In this document: positions 9,907-20,340 of the stretch, in pieces
Layout of the letters: each line of letters starts with the position of its first letter
Numbering within the stretch: position 1 is the stretch's first letter
From: Saccharomycopsis malanga
Taxonomy: Eukaryota > Ascomycota > Saccharomycetes > Ascoideales > Saccharomycopsidaceae
Length of the DNA stretch: 64,000 nucleotides
Direction of reading: 5' to 3'
NCBI GenBank assembly: GCA_004014935.1
Contig: CP025322.1
Span: forward strand, 930,001-994,000
Made by a program: the position numbers and the translations under genes
The notes under the pieces: generated by a model
What the model saw: the letters and a program-made list of their open reading frames with translations, nothing else
Databases searched by the model: none
What the model was told of the DNA's origin: nothing

Positions 9907-10650
9907 ACTCGTAATATTGATTAAGCGTTATTTTTTATTATGATATTCCTTGAAAATTGTTATTTATTATGATATCCTCGGAAAATTATTTTTCTTTTAT
10001 CAAGTAATGTGAAACAAATCTTGTATGATAAGTCTAGTAGCCGTCGTAGGAAAGCTTTGGTTATATAACATCAATTTTTCAATGTAGTCTATTATAATTT
10101 TTATTACTTATTATTTTCCAACCTTCACTTTGAAACACAATGTCCTTGATACTTGATTTCCAGATTAAATTAACACACACAATGATAAAATTTTCAAGTT
10201 CAATTTTCAACTTTTGGATGTTCCTCTTTATAAAACTCAGTAATGATAGCCCAGTACTGGAAAGAACACACTCTTATGCCACCTAACGGTTTCCACGCTT
10301 CTAAGCTTTTCCACAATTATAAAATTCAATAAGCGCTACTTTACCAATAATGTCCTCAAACCAGTAATCCCTCACTTCTTGCTCACTCCTACGCGCCCAC
10401 CAAATTTGGTCCAGGCCCCATCATCATAATACATGGTAATATATATCATATATCTTACGCGTTGCACCCCCGAAACCCCTGTTTTTACACCACCTGACCG
10501 TCCGCCAATCAAAGCACTTTAAAACACTGGCCTGGGTAACCCGAAATGAAAACTCACCTTAGAAGAAATATTAACACCCAAATATCAAGGGTTTAATAAT
10601 AGTTAAAAGCAGACAAGTAGTAATCGTCGAGTAACATAAAAACATTGATA
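9907..10650. other. Divergent promoter region MSI1/ATP4
   Basis: 744 bp. The MSI1 side is very AT-rich. The ATP4 side is more GC-rich and holds a CCAAT box at 10505-10509 and a second CCAAT in ACCAATAATG near 10345. No RNA gene or SINE copy was seen. Confidence 0.45.
10505..10509 (+). promoter_or_regulatory. CCAAT box (HAP complex type) upstream of ATP4
   Basis: CCGCCAATCAAAG about 145 bp before the ATP4 start. CCAAT bound by the HAP2/3/4/5 complex activates respiratory genes in yeasts; a similar CCAAT lies upstream of the complex I gene in this window. Function is inferred from position and consensus. Confidence 0.5.
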
Positions 10651-11379
10651 ATGAGCTTCCGTGCTTGCAATAAAGTTGCTGTCAGAGCCTTCAGTCCAGC
10701 ACCGTTTGCTGTCCGCCGTGCTGCTCCATTTGGTGTGAGAAACTTCGCTTCCTCTTCAATTGTCAGCCAACAACAAGACCCAAAGGCCAAAGCTGCCTCG
10801 ATCATTGACGTGTTGCCTGGTGACAGTGCGCTTTCCAAGACTGGTATCTTGGCCACTGCTGCTGCCGGTACTGTATATGCGATTTCCAACCAACTTTATG
10901 TTGTCAACGAGGAAACCATTTTGGTTGGTACCTTCTTTGCCTTCTCTGCCATTGTTGCCAAGTTCATTGCTCCATTATACAAGGATTTTGCTGACGGAAG
11001 AGTCAAGTCTGTTTCTGACATTTTGAACGCCGCCAGAACTAAGCATGTCGATGCCGTTCAATCTCGTATTGATTCCGTTTCCCAATTAAAAGATGTCGTT
11101 AGCACCACCAAGACTTTATTCGACATTTCTAAGGAAACAGTTGAATTGGAAGCTAAAGCTTTTGAATTGAAACAAAAGGTTGACTTGGCTAATGAAGCCA
11201 AGGCTACCTTGGACTCTTGGGTCAGATATGAAGCCAACGTCAGACAATTGGAACAAGAACAATTGGCCAAGACCGTCATCTCCAAGGTTCAAAAGGAAAT
11301 TACTAACCCAAAGTTTCAAGACAAGATTTTGCAACAAGCCGTTGCTGACGTCGAGAGAATTTTCAGTCAAGCCAAATAA
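10651..11379 (+). CDS. ATP4: ATP synthase subunit b (subunit 4), mitochondrial
   Basis: 242 aa from the ATG at 10651 (MSFRACNKVA). It is the peripheral-stalk b subunit of F1Fo ATP synthase in the mitochondrial inner membrane. An arginine-rich presequence (about residues 1-35, with VRRAAPFGVRNF) is followed by the mature start DPKAKAASIIDVLPG, two hydrophobic segments (near 65-85 and 90-110), and a long helical stalk containing RIDSVSQLKDVVSTTKTLFD and LDSWVRYEANVRQLEQEQLA, all close to S. cerevisiae Atp4 (244 aa). A TTG two codons upstream is not a credible start. Codon use is strongly biased, consistent with high expression. Confidence 0.96.
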   Translation: MSFRACNKVAVRAFSPAPFAVRRAAPFGVRNFASSSIVSQQQDPKAKAASIIDVLPGDSALSKTGILATAAAGTVYAISNQLYVVNEETILVGTFFAFSAIVAKFIAPLYKDFADGRVKSVSDILNAARTKHVDAVQSRIDSVSQLKDVVSTTKTLFDISKETVELEAKAFELKQKVDLANEAKATLDSWVRYEANVRQLEQEQLAKTVISKVQKEITNPKFQDKILQQAVADVERIFSQAK

Positions 11380-11832
11380 GCATCTAGTTGCTTACTTTTC
11401 ATATTCACTGTCCAAAAGTACAGGTATATTGAGTATATCACGTAGCATATAAAGTATATCCCGTACATATAGTACATATATCAAAACATATCATTCAAGT
11501 TTAAATCAGGGTTAGTTTGATTTGTAGAAACGTTGTCCGTAGCTTTTGTAAGTGTATTTTAATTCAGTTCACACTGAGGATCAATCAAGGAGATCATTTT
11601 TAATTAATATCTCAACACTTTTGTAAAACTGTTAATTCAACGCCGACCGGAGCATGAATGGGTTTTCCTTAGTCCTTTCAGAAGGCGTACATTGAGCTCG
11701 AAATAAAATTGTTGGTTAATTTGAATGAATATGTTCATTAATAGTGGTAATTTGAACAATCATTTTAACGATACTATGAAAGTTTTTTCATAATAATACT
11801 GTTTTTTGACTACTAGTCGATTTTTCTATAAC

Positions 11833-12092
11833 CTTACATATCAGTTCCGTATAAACGCCTTCTGAAGGGGCTTTGGAAAACCCATTCATGTCCTGTTGAT
11901 CATTATCGACTCACTCAATTATTTTGAAAGTAAGCTTTATTGGTCCAGGTCGTGTCTGAGACAGTTTGACTTGCCTGTGGAGTCAGGATCAGCATAGTAA
12001 CGGCGAGTAAAAGCCATTTCTGATAGTATTCGAGTCCTAGATCCTGTTAGGTCTTTAGAGACTTCTAATTACTGAACTATTCTGCCCAGTAA
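11833..12092 (-). mobile_element. tRNA-derived SINE, degenerate long copy
   Basis: This minus-strand copy shows the family order from head to 3' module: tRNA-like head (complement of 12040-12092, ending CCCAGT at the outer edge), a degraded B-box region near 12037, the middle module containing the complement of GAGTAAAAGC, and the 3' module at the left end. It has drifted well away from the other copies, and the ATT tail is not recognisable. It is probably one of the older insertions. Confidence 0.7.
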
Positions 12093-12316
12093 CCATATCA
12101 ACATATTGATCAAGTCTAATCTGCTTCCCCATATATTACTCCCATAATTTCTTGATAATCAAGTCTTTATATCCTATAGTTGTGGCATTTCATAATGTTT
12201 CGCATTTTAATTTAAATTGCTTGATGTTTATTTATATTCTACTACCATATCCACGACTTCTGCAAGACTGTACAGCTAAAACATTACCTTCACGCAAAAC
12301 ATGTTAAAGACTTTAC

Positions 12317-12474
12317 AATAAAAATATCTTATATTTTTATCCCAGTACATATCATTTTCTTAAAAACGCGTTATGTTTAAAGGGACTTGGTAAAGCCCAA
12401 TAATGACCTGCTAATCATAAGCTTCTCACTCAATTGAGTTAGCCAATCCGGCCCAGTGGCTGTCAAAGACTTTA
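12317..12474 (-). mobile_element. tRNA-derived SINE, short form with 11-bp target-site duplication
   Basis: A 158-bp copy flanked by the direct repeat AAAGACTTTAC at 12306-12316 and 12475-12485. On the minus strand it starts GACAGCCACTGGGCC, keeps only the first part of the head, jumps to the module containing CAATTGAGTGAGAA, and ends with the conserved 3' module. The B box and most of the body are absent. Confidence 0.85.
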
Positions 12475-12922
12475 CTCCTAAATAATTTTCTTTGCTCTTT
12501 TACAGCTTGAAAATTAATATAATTTTCACTTTTAATCACTACAAATACTTTACTTAAAACTGTCTTCTTTTAAATGTACTGCCCTACCACTAACTATGCT
12601 CCATTAATAATAATACCGTATATGGTACATATATTTTCACGCGTTCCTTTAGCAATTATCGTACATAACTCATTGGTCCCATCCGATAGGGACAATTCCA
12701 GTTGCTTGGTCTCTTCATATATTCATCACTACAGCCAAGCAGATGGTCTGCACACAACGCTATATACCATCCAAACGATACCTGAACAAGCATCTGGTGT
12801 TTGTATTCGAGGAAAAGATATTTTATGAGTTTTGCCTGGTGATTGCCTAATCTTTCGCTATTTGTGACGCGTTATATATTCTTTACTGGCAAATTTTTTA
12901 ACTAATCACTTGACACCACAAT

Positions 12923-14773
12923 ATGGCTAAAACTGCATATCAACTTCGGTTTTTGCCTGATGAGTCTATCAAAGCTATCAATCCTCAATACGAAGTGGAA
13001 ATTGTCCAGGAGCCATTTCAGGCCCGTGCTTGCGGTAGCGCAAAATCATGTATGTTTATTGTTTTTTAGTTGATGGGATGGCAGGAAGATATGAGTTTAA
13101 ATGTTATTTGAAAATTCATAGTATAGAACTGTTAAGGTGATTATTTTTGGGGCCGCTTTTTTTTCGCTTAGTCAATGGTAATGTTTTTTTTTTTTTTTGA
13201 TATTATTTGAATGGGATACTGGTAACAACAACTGAACAAGATATAAAGGATATGCAAAAATGTTTATACAATTGTGCCTGCGTAATATTTAACCAACATT
13301 ATGACTACAACATAACATATACCCAGAATAAGGGCAATAGTACTGCAAAGTGCTCACTGCTTCAAAAACCTGACTCAACGCCTTTAAATTTAAAATCACA
13401 ACCAACATTTTTTATCATTTTATTTGATTTTTTTTATAATCATACATTTCCGACCAAACCATCAGTTCATCACTTTCCCGTATACACATACTAACATTAT
13501 TCTAGTTTCTGGAAGAAGATCAATAGATCCCCCACCAATTGTCAAGGTGTCTTTGCTCACTAACCAACAACGTGATGTTGTAGACCATACGTACAATTTC
13601 CTTTTCATGACAGCTACCGCAGAGGTGATAGATCAGAACGTAGAGGATTTGGGGTCTGCGGCTAGCAAGAAGAATTTCAAAAAAAGAAAGCCAAATCTTG
13701 AAAAAAACAAAAATCATCTTGTTTTTGGTACTACCACTACTTCTGCCAATATCATTACGAATGGAGCCCTTGGTGACGATGGTTTGAAAGCGTTCTTTGT
13801 TTTCAACGATATATCGGTGCGTTACGAAGGTTATTATCGTCTCAATTTCCGGCTTTTTGAATTTCCTTTGAGTAGAGCAGAACATTCCACTAACCGTGCT
13901 GGGGTTATCTATCGCGGTGGAATAAAATCCAATATCTTCAAGGTCTATAATGCAAAATACTTCCCTGGTCTCAGTGCTTCTCCGCAATTGACATTAACAT
14001 TAAAAAATATGGGTTCGCGTATTAGAGTGCGGAAACCTAACAAACGTGACGATCTGCTCCCAATCAATTCTTCCTATGATAAAAGCTTGAAACTTGATGG
14101 TGATTCAAAAAGTGGAGATTTCAGTAATATGGCGACAAACTTGAAAGTATTATCTGAAATCTCTTCAGCATTGAGACAATTGCCTCAAGGCAAAGATCAG
14201 AAAACTAACGGTAGACAGACAGATGCTCACCAACAATCACAACCGTATCCTTACTATAATACCCCTGGCTATGGATATAACATAAACAACCAGTTTTACG
14301 TTTATAATTATATTCCAGGAACGTCTCCTTATGACCCTGCAATACAAAACAATAAGCCTGGTTCAGGCTATCCTAGCCCAAATGTTGTTGCTGACGCAAC
14401 ACAGACAGCTTCAGCTGCCGTGTCTCAACAGCAGCGAGAACTTCAAGCCGTTAAGCATGCTGATGATGAAAATATTGATGATGAGTTCAAAACCAAGCCT
14501 GTAGAGACTGAAACTACGAATGTGGAGTCTGTTGAAGTTGTAGATCCTACAGAGGTTATTCAGGTTGCGGAAGCTGCAAATGCTGTTAAGGATGTTGAAG
14601 TTAGTGAAACTGAAGTGGCACTCAAAAGTGCTGCAAAGCCTGAAGATACTGAAAACGTGGACGTCAATGAGAATGATGACGCTTTTCATACTACTATGTC
14701 TGATGGAGGAAATGAGAAGAGTCTGTCAAATAGTAATGAAAAGAAACCTAAACCAGTACTGGATCAGTCATAA
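12923..14773 (+). CDS. Velvet-domain protein, two exons
   Basis: Exon 1 is 12923-13049 (127 nt). Intron 13050-13505 (456 nt) starts GTATGT, has the branch point TACTAAC (13489-13495) and ends TTCTAG. Exon 2 is 13506-14773. The joined product is 464 aa. The junction rebuilds the velvet signature: EIVQEPFQARACG, then AKSFSGRRSIDPPPIVKVSL, comparable to the VeA pattern ARACG..RRPVDPPP. Further velvet blocks follow: AFFVFNDISVRYEGYYRLNF, then FKVYNAKYFPGLSASPQLT and SRIRVRKPNKRD, ending near residue 210. The remainder is low-complexity (Tyr/Pro/Asn-rich, then acidic). In filamentous fungi, velvet proteins are DNA-binding regulators of development and secondary metabolism. No velvet gene is known to me in S. 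cerevisiae or C. albicans; the role here is unknown. The minus-strand gene at 15469 converges on it. Confidence 0.92.
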
Positions 14774-15468
14774 TGTTAATTCTCGAATTATATAACTTTT
14801 TGTATTTTTATTATGGTAAAAAAACTCAAAAATAACATTTGGTATTCTTTGTAAGCTTTTCTTTCATATCTTTGCCTTTTTTATGAAGGTAAAATTGGTT
14901 CTTTTGAGAAATAATACGGTTTTGAGCAAACTGCATCCAAATATTTGCCACACTATGGTTGTAAAGTAAGGCACGCAAATCAATTTCTAAATGTGTATAC
15001 TATTATGTTTTACTATAGACTGTATATTTTCCGTTTCAGTAAAATGCTTTGAATAGAAATTGAACTCGAAAATAATTTCCTAAGTCAAAGCAATCGGACA
15101 CAAGGGTAAAATATAGATTTAATACTTGATTATTATGTAGCAAAAAAATTTCTTTTGTTTGAGATAAAAAATTATGAGTTTGATTATAACTTGATGAGAT
15201 CCTAATTTATCTGATATCCATTCTTTTATCAACCAGATACTGCATTATCAATACTACAGTTAAACTATGTAATTAGCTTCACCACTCAAACATTGATCTT
15301 TCTTCCAATAATTTGATTGTTAAAAAATTTGATTCGTATCATGTAATCTACATTCTGAAACTATATATTACCTAGTCATTATCATAAATATGGTGACAAA
15401 TCGTTCATCATAGAATTATCATAAATTCATAAACTAACCAAATCTAGAATTATTATACCCTTTAAACA
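14774..15468. other. Intergenic region between convergent genes
   Basis: About 700 bp of AT-rich DNA after the velvet gene and after the minus-strand gene at 15469. I see only A/T tracts and probable polyadenylation context; no RNA gene, SINE or conserved site. Confidence 0.5.
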
Positions 15469-16527
15469 TTACGCTCTCAACACAGTTGAAGAGCTACTAA
15501 GGTGACGCCTACTAGAACCTTTTGGAGCCCTTTCATTAGAGCCATTTTGGTCTTCGTTTTGCTCTTCAATTAGGTCCTTCTTTTCATCTCTAGAATCACT
15601 TTCGCTGGTTTCGTTTTCTAACCCTTCCAGCTCCATGAGCTTGCTAACACCATTCAATTCTTTCCTTACGTCATCTATTGAGCTCCTTACCAAATCAAAA
15701 TGCTCTTTATTGTACAAATATCTCAAATCCTCAACCTTATCCAAATCAATATCAAATTCGAACCAGATTTTTTTATGAAAGTATGTGTCTACTTTTTTCT
15801 CCATTTTTTTCACGGAATTTAATAAGCTAATCTGGCTTTTCTTTAAGCTACGCAAGCTTTCCTCGTATTTAGGAGTGAAAAATGATTTATTACGAATTGC
15901 CTCTTCTGACATCTTCTTTACATCATCAAGTACATCAATCTGAGTCCAGAGCTTGTCCTGATAATTAACATTAGGTTTTACACTGGGTATCTTGTCAACT
16001 TGTCGAGGATATTCCATATCATAGCCTGCAAAAGTTGCTGAACTATTGGCATTATCAGCATTACGTAATGGATGTAGATAGGATTTATTCAGGCTTGTAG
16101 CATTTTTTTCAAGTTGAAAATCTGCAATATCCAGATATTTCTTCATGTCATTGCTAAAGTTAAAATCATCAAAGGCAGATTCCAAGTCATGAATCGTTCC
16201 ATTCTCATAGACAATATTACTTTTATTCTTTAAGTCCAGACTAGTTCCTGAATCCTGTGGGCTGAGATCATAATTGCCAAAAGTGGCAGTTCGTCTACCA
16301 AGCCTCGAAGAACCGGTTGCGCCTTTTCTAGGTGAGAAGTTATGAATATTGGGCTGTGAAAAGGCTCGTTTCTGAAGAACATTCGTCACATAATTGTCAT
16401 CTCTAGTTTTCATGGATAATGGTGAACTGTTCAAAGGGTCATAATCTAAAATACTGTTACCATCACTATCCTCGGTCCGTGCCATTTCCGCCAACGGCGA
16501 CGAACTTGTTCTCTCTAAAGTACTCAT
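15469..16527 (-). CDS. Uncharacterised fungal protein, disordered with C-terminal helical region
   Basis: 352 aa from the ATG at 16527. The first 200 residues are rich in Ser, Asn and Asp (for example ILDYDPLNSSPLSMKTRDD; FSQPNIHNFSPRKGATGSSR) and look disordered, with several SP/SPR sites that could be phosphorylated. Residues about 190-300 (KLWTQIDVLDDVKKMSEEAI; LRSLKKSQISLLNSVKKMEK; VEDLRYLYNKEHFDLVRSSI) look like coiled-coil helices with a conserved aromatic segment FHKKIWFEFDIDLD. The C-terminus is acidic then Ser-rich. It has no catalytic motif or membrane segment. The layout resembles fungal families of the DUF5315 type, but I cannot confirm that. Function unknown. Confidence 0.75.
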   Translation of the reverse strand: MSTLERTSSSPLAEMARTEDSDGNSILDYDPLNSSPLSMKTRDDNYVTNVLQKRAFSQPNIHNFSPRKGATGSSRLGRRTATFGNYDLSPQDSGTSLDLKNKSNIVYENGTIHDLESAFDDFNFSNDMKKYLDIADFQLEKNATSLNKSYLHPLRNADNANSSATFAGYDMEYPRQVDKIPSVKPNVNYQDKLWTQIDVLDDVKKMSEEAIRNKSFFTPKYEESLRSLKKSQISLLNSVKKMEKKVDTYFHKKIWFEFDIDLDKVEDLRYLYNKEHFDLVRSSIDDVRKELNGVSKLMELEGLENETSESDSRDEKKDLIEEQNEDQNGSNERAPKGSSRRHLSSSSTVLRA

Positions 16528-17576
16528 TGGGTATAGTTTAGATCCTCATCACCTCTCCTTCTAATGCCTAAAGCTGCTATAAATGTATATTATAATCATG
16601 TGACTGTTCGTGTATACCGAAAAAATTAAAGATTATATGGGAATGTATCGCATGTTATCCCTTTATAAACGGTAATAGTATGGTATATTGCAAAATGCAA
16701 GGCAACTTTGACCATTAACTGAGATCAGCCATTTTTTATTATAGATATAGACAATATGTTGTGCTTTTCAAATCAAAATGCTCCTTTTCGGCAGAATTTT
16801 GCTAATAGGGAGAAAATGCCAGTGCATGTTGAAGGTAGGCTGAACTCAATTTATACTGACAATGTAATGAGTATTCATTACTTCCATATAATTAAGGACA
16901 GTTATGAATGAACAAATTGGGCACATTGGCAATTTCCACATAAACATTTTAACATCTATATTAAGAAACTGGTTGGGTGTTTTTTTCTTAGTCTTTGGCT
17001 AAGATATTATAGTGTTACATGCAATAAATATAGAACTTTAAAAGTTTTGACTTTGAAAATGCTTAATTTTGAACATTTGTCTTTCATTGATCATAAAAAT
17101 AAACAAATATTTATTCACATAAATAACTGACACTTTTTTTTTTAAATTTAATTGTGACAATGCTATTCCATAGCTATTGTCAAGTAAAGTTCTCGAACTT
17201 TTTTGTATCACATTGCACGGTAATTTTACACAATGACTCCTGCCCAATTCCTGAGCAGCCCTTTTTTAAGGATGGCCTTTACTGCTATTCGTGTAAATTT
17301 TGATTTAATTGGGCAAACAGTAAAAACGAGAAATTATGCTTGAGATTGTGTGAGGTATTGTGAACAAGGCAATATTACAACATGTCTATCAAACCCAAGT
17401 TAAATCTTTTAGCGACCTTTACCCATTATTCATAAAGACTATGGCGTTATACTGACGTATTTGCTAGAATATTACTGTCACCAACAATTTTCGCCCATTA
17501 AATTTTCTCTAAAAAACGAAACAGCTTCACTGACTTTGTGCATTTAAGTATCACATCACAGGATAGTAACACTGTG
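16528..17576. other. Intergenic region
   Basis: 1.05 kb: promoter of the minus-strand gene ending at 15469, and 3' flank of GPI2. A CATGTGAC (CDE1-like) lies at 16597-16604, about 70 bp before that gene's start. A 69-codon minus frame at 17038-17247 is AT-rich and not supported. No SINE or RNA gene was seen. Confidence 0.45.
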
Positions 17577-18515
17577 TTAAAACAGTGGTCTGGCGGGATC
17601 CCAGGGTCCCTGGAGCTCATTTTTGTACTGCTGAAGGAAGAGGAAATAAGCTGGGCAGAAAAACACCAAAAACACGTTTATCAAAAACCAGGTGAACACT
17701 ATTAGATAGTTGTTCACATATACAAAGAGCAAAGTGCTAACTATCGCAAAATAGAATAGTCCTAAAGCAGCGCAATATCTTGTAGATAACATCTTTCGTA
17801 GTCTAAACTGAAATATAGGAAACAATCCATAGACTTGAATTGATACAACCATGAAACAGAAGACGGACATGTTGGAGTTTAGTCGTGACGAGAGAACAAC
17901 AACATTTGCAAATAAGAGATTGGTGGAGAAAACGGAAGATTTGAAATGTTCTTCCTTTTTGACATCGAACTCGTAATCATGGCATATTACGTTCAATATT
18001 GTCAACCATGTGGACAATGCCCAGATGGAATCTGAACTAGTAGACTTTGTTAAGGAGCGGAGAACAGGCGATAGTGTAAGGATTGTAAAAACAATTAGGA
18101 GGGATGATTTGAGAGTTGACAACTTTCCCAGCAAGGTATTGCTTTGCAGAGCAAAATAGTCCCATATGAAATAACCAAAAACTGTTAAAACAGAACATAT
18201 TACAGATGGTATATATGGAGACCAGTCACTATTATAAAGTCCATAAAAGATGATGAAAACCACGGAGGTATCGCACAAATGCAAATTTATTAAGCCAAAG
18301 TCACTTACAAGCTTCCAAAACAGGTATTTTGTCACAGTGGAATTACGCCTAAGTTGCGAGAGAAAAGAGGCATCCACATAGTTGTCCGGATAGTCTTGAT
18401 TAAGCCAAAGAAGCTTTCGCCAAGGCTGCTTGTATTTGGATTTTTCCTGGAATAGGCTCAGATGGTCTAGCAAATTACTTGATGACTTAATCTGCCTCGA
18501 CATCTGCGCCTCCAT
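17577..18515 (-). CDS. GPI2: GPI-anchor biosynthesis subunit Gpi2 (PIG-C)
   Basis: 312 aa, a little longer than the roughly 280 aa of S. cerevisiae Gpi2. It is a subunit of the ER GPI-N-acetylglucosaminyltransferase, which makes the first GPI precursor, GlcNAc-phosphatidylinositol. The family motif PWRKLLWLNQDYPDNYVDAS followed by FLSQLRRN is present at residues 31-57. Several membrane segments follow (around 70-90, 100-125, 135-150 and most of the last 100 residues). The C-terminus NELQGPWDPARP also matches PIG-C proteins. It is divergent from SUA7, sharing a promoter of about 310 bp. Confidence 0.92.
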   Translation of the reverse strand: MEAQMSRQIKSSSNLLDHLSLFQEKSKYKQPWRKLLWLNQDYPDNYVDASFLSQLRRNSTVTKYLFWKLVSDFGLINLHLCDTSVVFIIFYGLYNSDWSPYIPSVICSVLTVFGYFIWDYFALQSNTLLGKLSTLKSSLLIVFTILTLSPVLRSLTKSTSSDSIWALSTWLTILNVICHDYEFDVKKEEHFKSSVFSTNLLFANVVVLSSRLNSNMSVFCFMVVSIQVYGLFPIFQFRLRKMLSTRYCAALGLFYFAIVSTLLFVYVNNYLIVFTWFLINVFLVFFCPAYFLFLQQYKNELQGPWDPARPLF

Positions 18516-18824
18516 TTTGCAGAGCCAGTCCTGAAGTATTATTAAAGCTATTCACCATCCAACCACCTCATGTTGAGAAACTAGGTGGAAAAGTCTAAAT
18601 ACTACTGAACGCTGCATGTGACTATCGTGTGATACATGCGTCTCTTTCCCCCATGCATCCAATCTAGAACATTCGGGTAACTGCGCTTTAGCATGGCTGG
18701 TTTTTATAAGAAAAAGGAAGGAATATTTGAAACATGAGATGTTAATTACAAATTCTTCCTCAGCAACAAGCTCATCGATCAGCACCCTACCCCGTTGAGT
18801 TGAAAGTTCATAGTCGGTATTCAG
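18516..18824. other. Short divergent promoter GPI2/SUA7
   Basis: 309 bp between two start codons. It contains a Reb1-like CGGGTAA (18674-18680) and a CATGTGAC (18615-18622). No SINE or RNA gene was seen. Confidence 0.5.
18674..18680 (-). promoter_or_regulatory. Reb1-like site TTACCCG in divergent promoter
   Basis: CGGGTAA on the plus strand is TTACCCG on the minus strand, the Reb1 core. It sits near the middle of the short GPI2/SUA7 promoter, where general regulatory factors usually keep nucleosomes away. Inference from consensus and position. Confidence 0.45.
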
Positions 18825-19838
18825 ATGTCTACAGCTACGGAACAACCATATGATGGGCCAAACTTGAATATCACACTTACCTGTCCGGATTGCAAAACGT
18901 ATCCACCGCAATTGATTGAGGCGTATGCTAGTGGCGACTTGATTTGTTCACAATGTGGATTAGTAATATGCGACCGGATTATTGACACACGATCTGAATG
19001 GCGTACGTTTTCTAACGACGACCAGAATGGTGGCGATCCTAGTCGTGTGGGTGATGCTTCTAATCCATTGCTTGACGGGGATCAGTTGTCGACGTTAATC
19101 TCTTTTGACAAAAAGGACACGAGGGCTAGTAGGGAGCTCAATCGGGCGCAAAGTAAGAGTTTGGTTGACAAGAAGGACAACCAGCTAAATGCGGCATTTG
19201 CCAGAATATCGCAGATGTGCGAAACTTTTGCTTTGCCGAAAATTGTCCAGGACGCCGCCAAGGAGGTCTATAAGTTGTCATATGAGGAAAGACCGTTGAA
19301 AGGTAAGTCTCAAGAGTCCATTATGGCTGCTGCCATTTTTATAGGATGCCGTAAAGCCAACGTAGCAAGAACTTTCAAGGAAATCTGGGCATTAACTAAA
19401 GTTCCTAAGAAAGAGATTGGTAAGACTTTTAAGCTCATTAAGAAAATCATTGAAGATAAGGGTCATAATGCCAACACTACTTCAGACTCAATTCAAACCA
19501 CCCAGACGACCGCCGAAGATTTGATCCGTAGATTTTGCTCTCGTTTGGGCTTGAATAATCAAGTTACCAACGCCGCAGAGTATATTGCTAGAAGAGTCAA
19601 GGAGGTGGGTGTTTTGGGTGGAAGAAGTCCTACAACCGTAACTGCTGCTGTGATATACATGGCAGCCATCCTTTTCGATGCGGACTTGAACCCTACCAGA
19701 ATCTCGTACAGTACGGGTGTCAGCGAGGGTACAATCAAGACCAGTTACAAGTTGTTGGACGCCAAGAGAAACGAGTTGGTGGATCCTTATTGGGGTAAAA
19801 ACAAGCCTGAAACAAAGGTCAAGACTGAGACTAAGTGA
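18825..19838 (+). CDS. SUA7: Transcription factor IIB
   Basis: 337 aa, near the 345 aa of S. cerevisiae Sua7. TFIIB bridges TBP and RNA polymerase II and sets the start site. The N-terminal zinc ribbon has Cys20, Cys23, Cys41 and Cys44 (CPDC ... CSQCG), followed by the B-reader region [13 protein letters not shown], which is important for start-site choice in yeast. Two cyclin folds follow: the first near residues 125-205 ([19 protein letters not shown]), the second near 230-315 ([40 protein letters not shown]). No intron is seen. A long T run at about 19855-19871 just after the stop is a likely part of the 3' end. Confidence 0.97.
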   Translation: MSTATEQPYDGPNLNITLTCPDCKTYPPQLIEAYASGDLICSQCGLVICDRIIDTRSEWRTFSNDDQNGGDPSRVGDASNPLLDGDQLSTLISFDKKDTRASRELNRAQSKSLVDKKDNQLNAAFARISQMCETFALPKIVQDAAKEVYKLSYEERPLKGKSQESIMAAAIFIGCRKANVARTFKEIWALTKVPKKEIGKTFKLIKKIIEDKGHNANTTSDSIQTTQTTAEDLIRRFCSRLGLNNQVTNAAEYIARRVKEVGVLGGRSPTTVTAAVIYMAAILFDADLNPTRISYSTGVSEGTIKTSYKLLDAKRNELVDPYWGKNKPETKVKTETK

Positions 19839-20103
19839 TTGTCGTTCTTTTTCTTTTTTTTTTTTTTTTTTGCTTTTTGTAAAAAAAAAAAGGCCTTTGC
19901 TGGTCTTGCTATATATGTAGATGTGTAGTCACATTCTGGGTCTCATGATTTTTTGACATTGGTCACTCTTTGAATATGTATAGCCTATATACTATTAATT
20001 TGGATGTTTAGGGTTGTTTGTATCTATTTGTAACGAGTAAAACATATTGCAGGTTTTCTAGGTTGTGGTTTGGTGTAAAGATTATTAAAAATGATTGAAT
20101 ATT

Positions 20104-20330
20104 TAAAAAAAGCCACTGGGCCGTATGGCTCAGTAGTTAGTGCTCTAGGAGAAGAGAAAGAGGCCTAGCAGGAACAGATGTGAGAAGATTATGATCAGAT
20201 TATGATCAGATTATGATCAGATTATGATCAGATTATGAATAACAGGATATAATTGGGCTTTACCAAGTTTTCTTAGACATATCGCGTATATATGAAAGTG
20301 TTATGTACTGGGCTCGAAAAGTACGATATT
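20104..20330 (+). mobile_element. tRNA-derived SINE, short form with 10-bp target-site duplication
   Basis: Flanked by ATTGAATATT at 20094-20103 and 20331-20340. After a short A run it starts GCCACTGGGCCGTATGGCTC (intact head with A box TGGCTCAGTAG), runs through GCCTAGCAGGAACAG, then jumps to the later module, where an 11-bp unit is tandemly expanded (20188-20231), and ends with the conserved 3' module and GATATT. The B box and middle body are missing. Confidence 0.85.
20188..20238 (+). repeat. 11-bp tandem repeat inside a SINE copy
   Basis: Four perfect units of ATTATGATCAG (20188-20231) and a partial fifth. The single-copy version of this unit (ATTATGATCAA) is seen in the SINE copy at 22155, so the expansion arose inside the element. 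Confidence 0.95.
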
Positions 20331-20340
20331 ATTGAATATT

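Larger units (their letters stand above)
11380..12922. other. Intergenic region with two SINE copies; velvet gene promoter
   Basis: 1.5 kb between ATP4 and the velvet gene, both on the plus strand. It contains minus-strand SINE copies at 11833-12092 (old, full-length layout) and 12317-12474 (short form with flanking duplication). The last 440 bp before the velvet ATG hold no recognised site. An 84-codon frame at 12574-12828 lacks any supporting signal. Confidence 0.5.

Noticed and set aside
13207-13505. Open frame running into the velvet gene from inside the intron
   Set aside because: It contains the intron's T-rich DNA, and the GTATGT/TACTAAC/TAG signals with exon 1 restore the domain signature exactly.
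15190-15360. Possible C/D-box snoRNA (TGATGA near 15193 with later CTGA strings)
   Set aside because: The boxes are wrongly spaced, there is no terminal stem, and no guide could be assigned.
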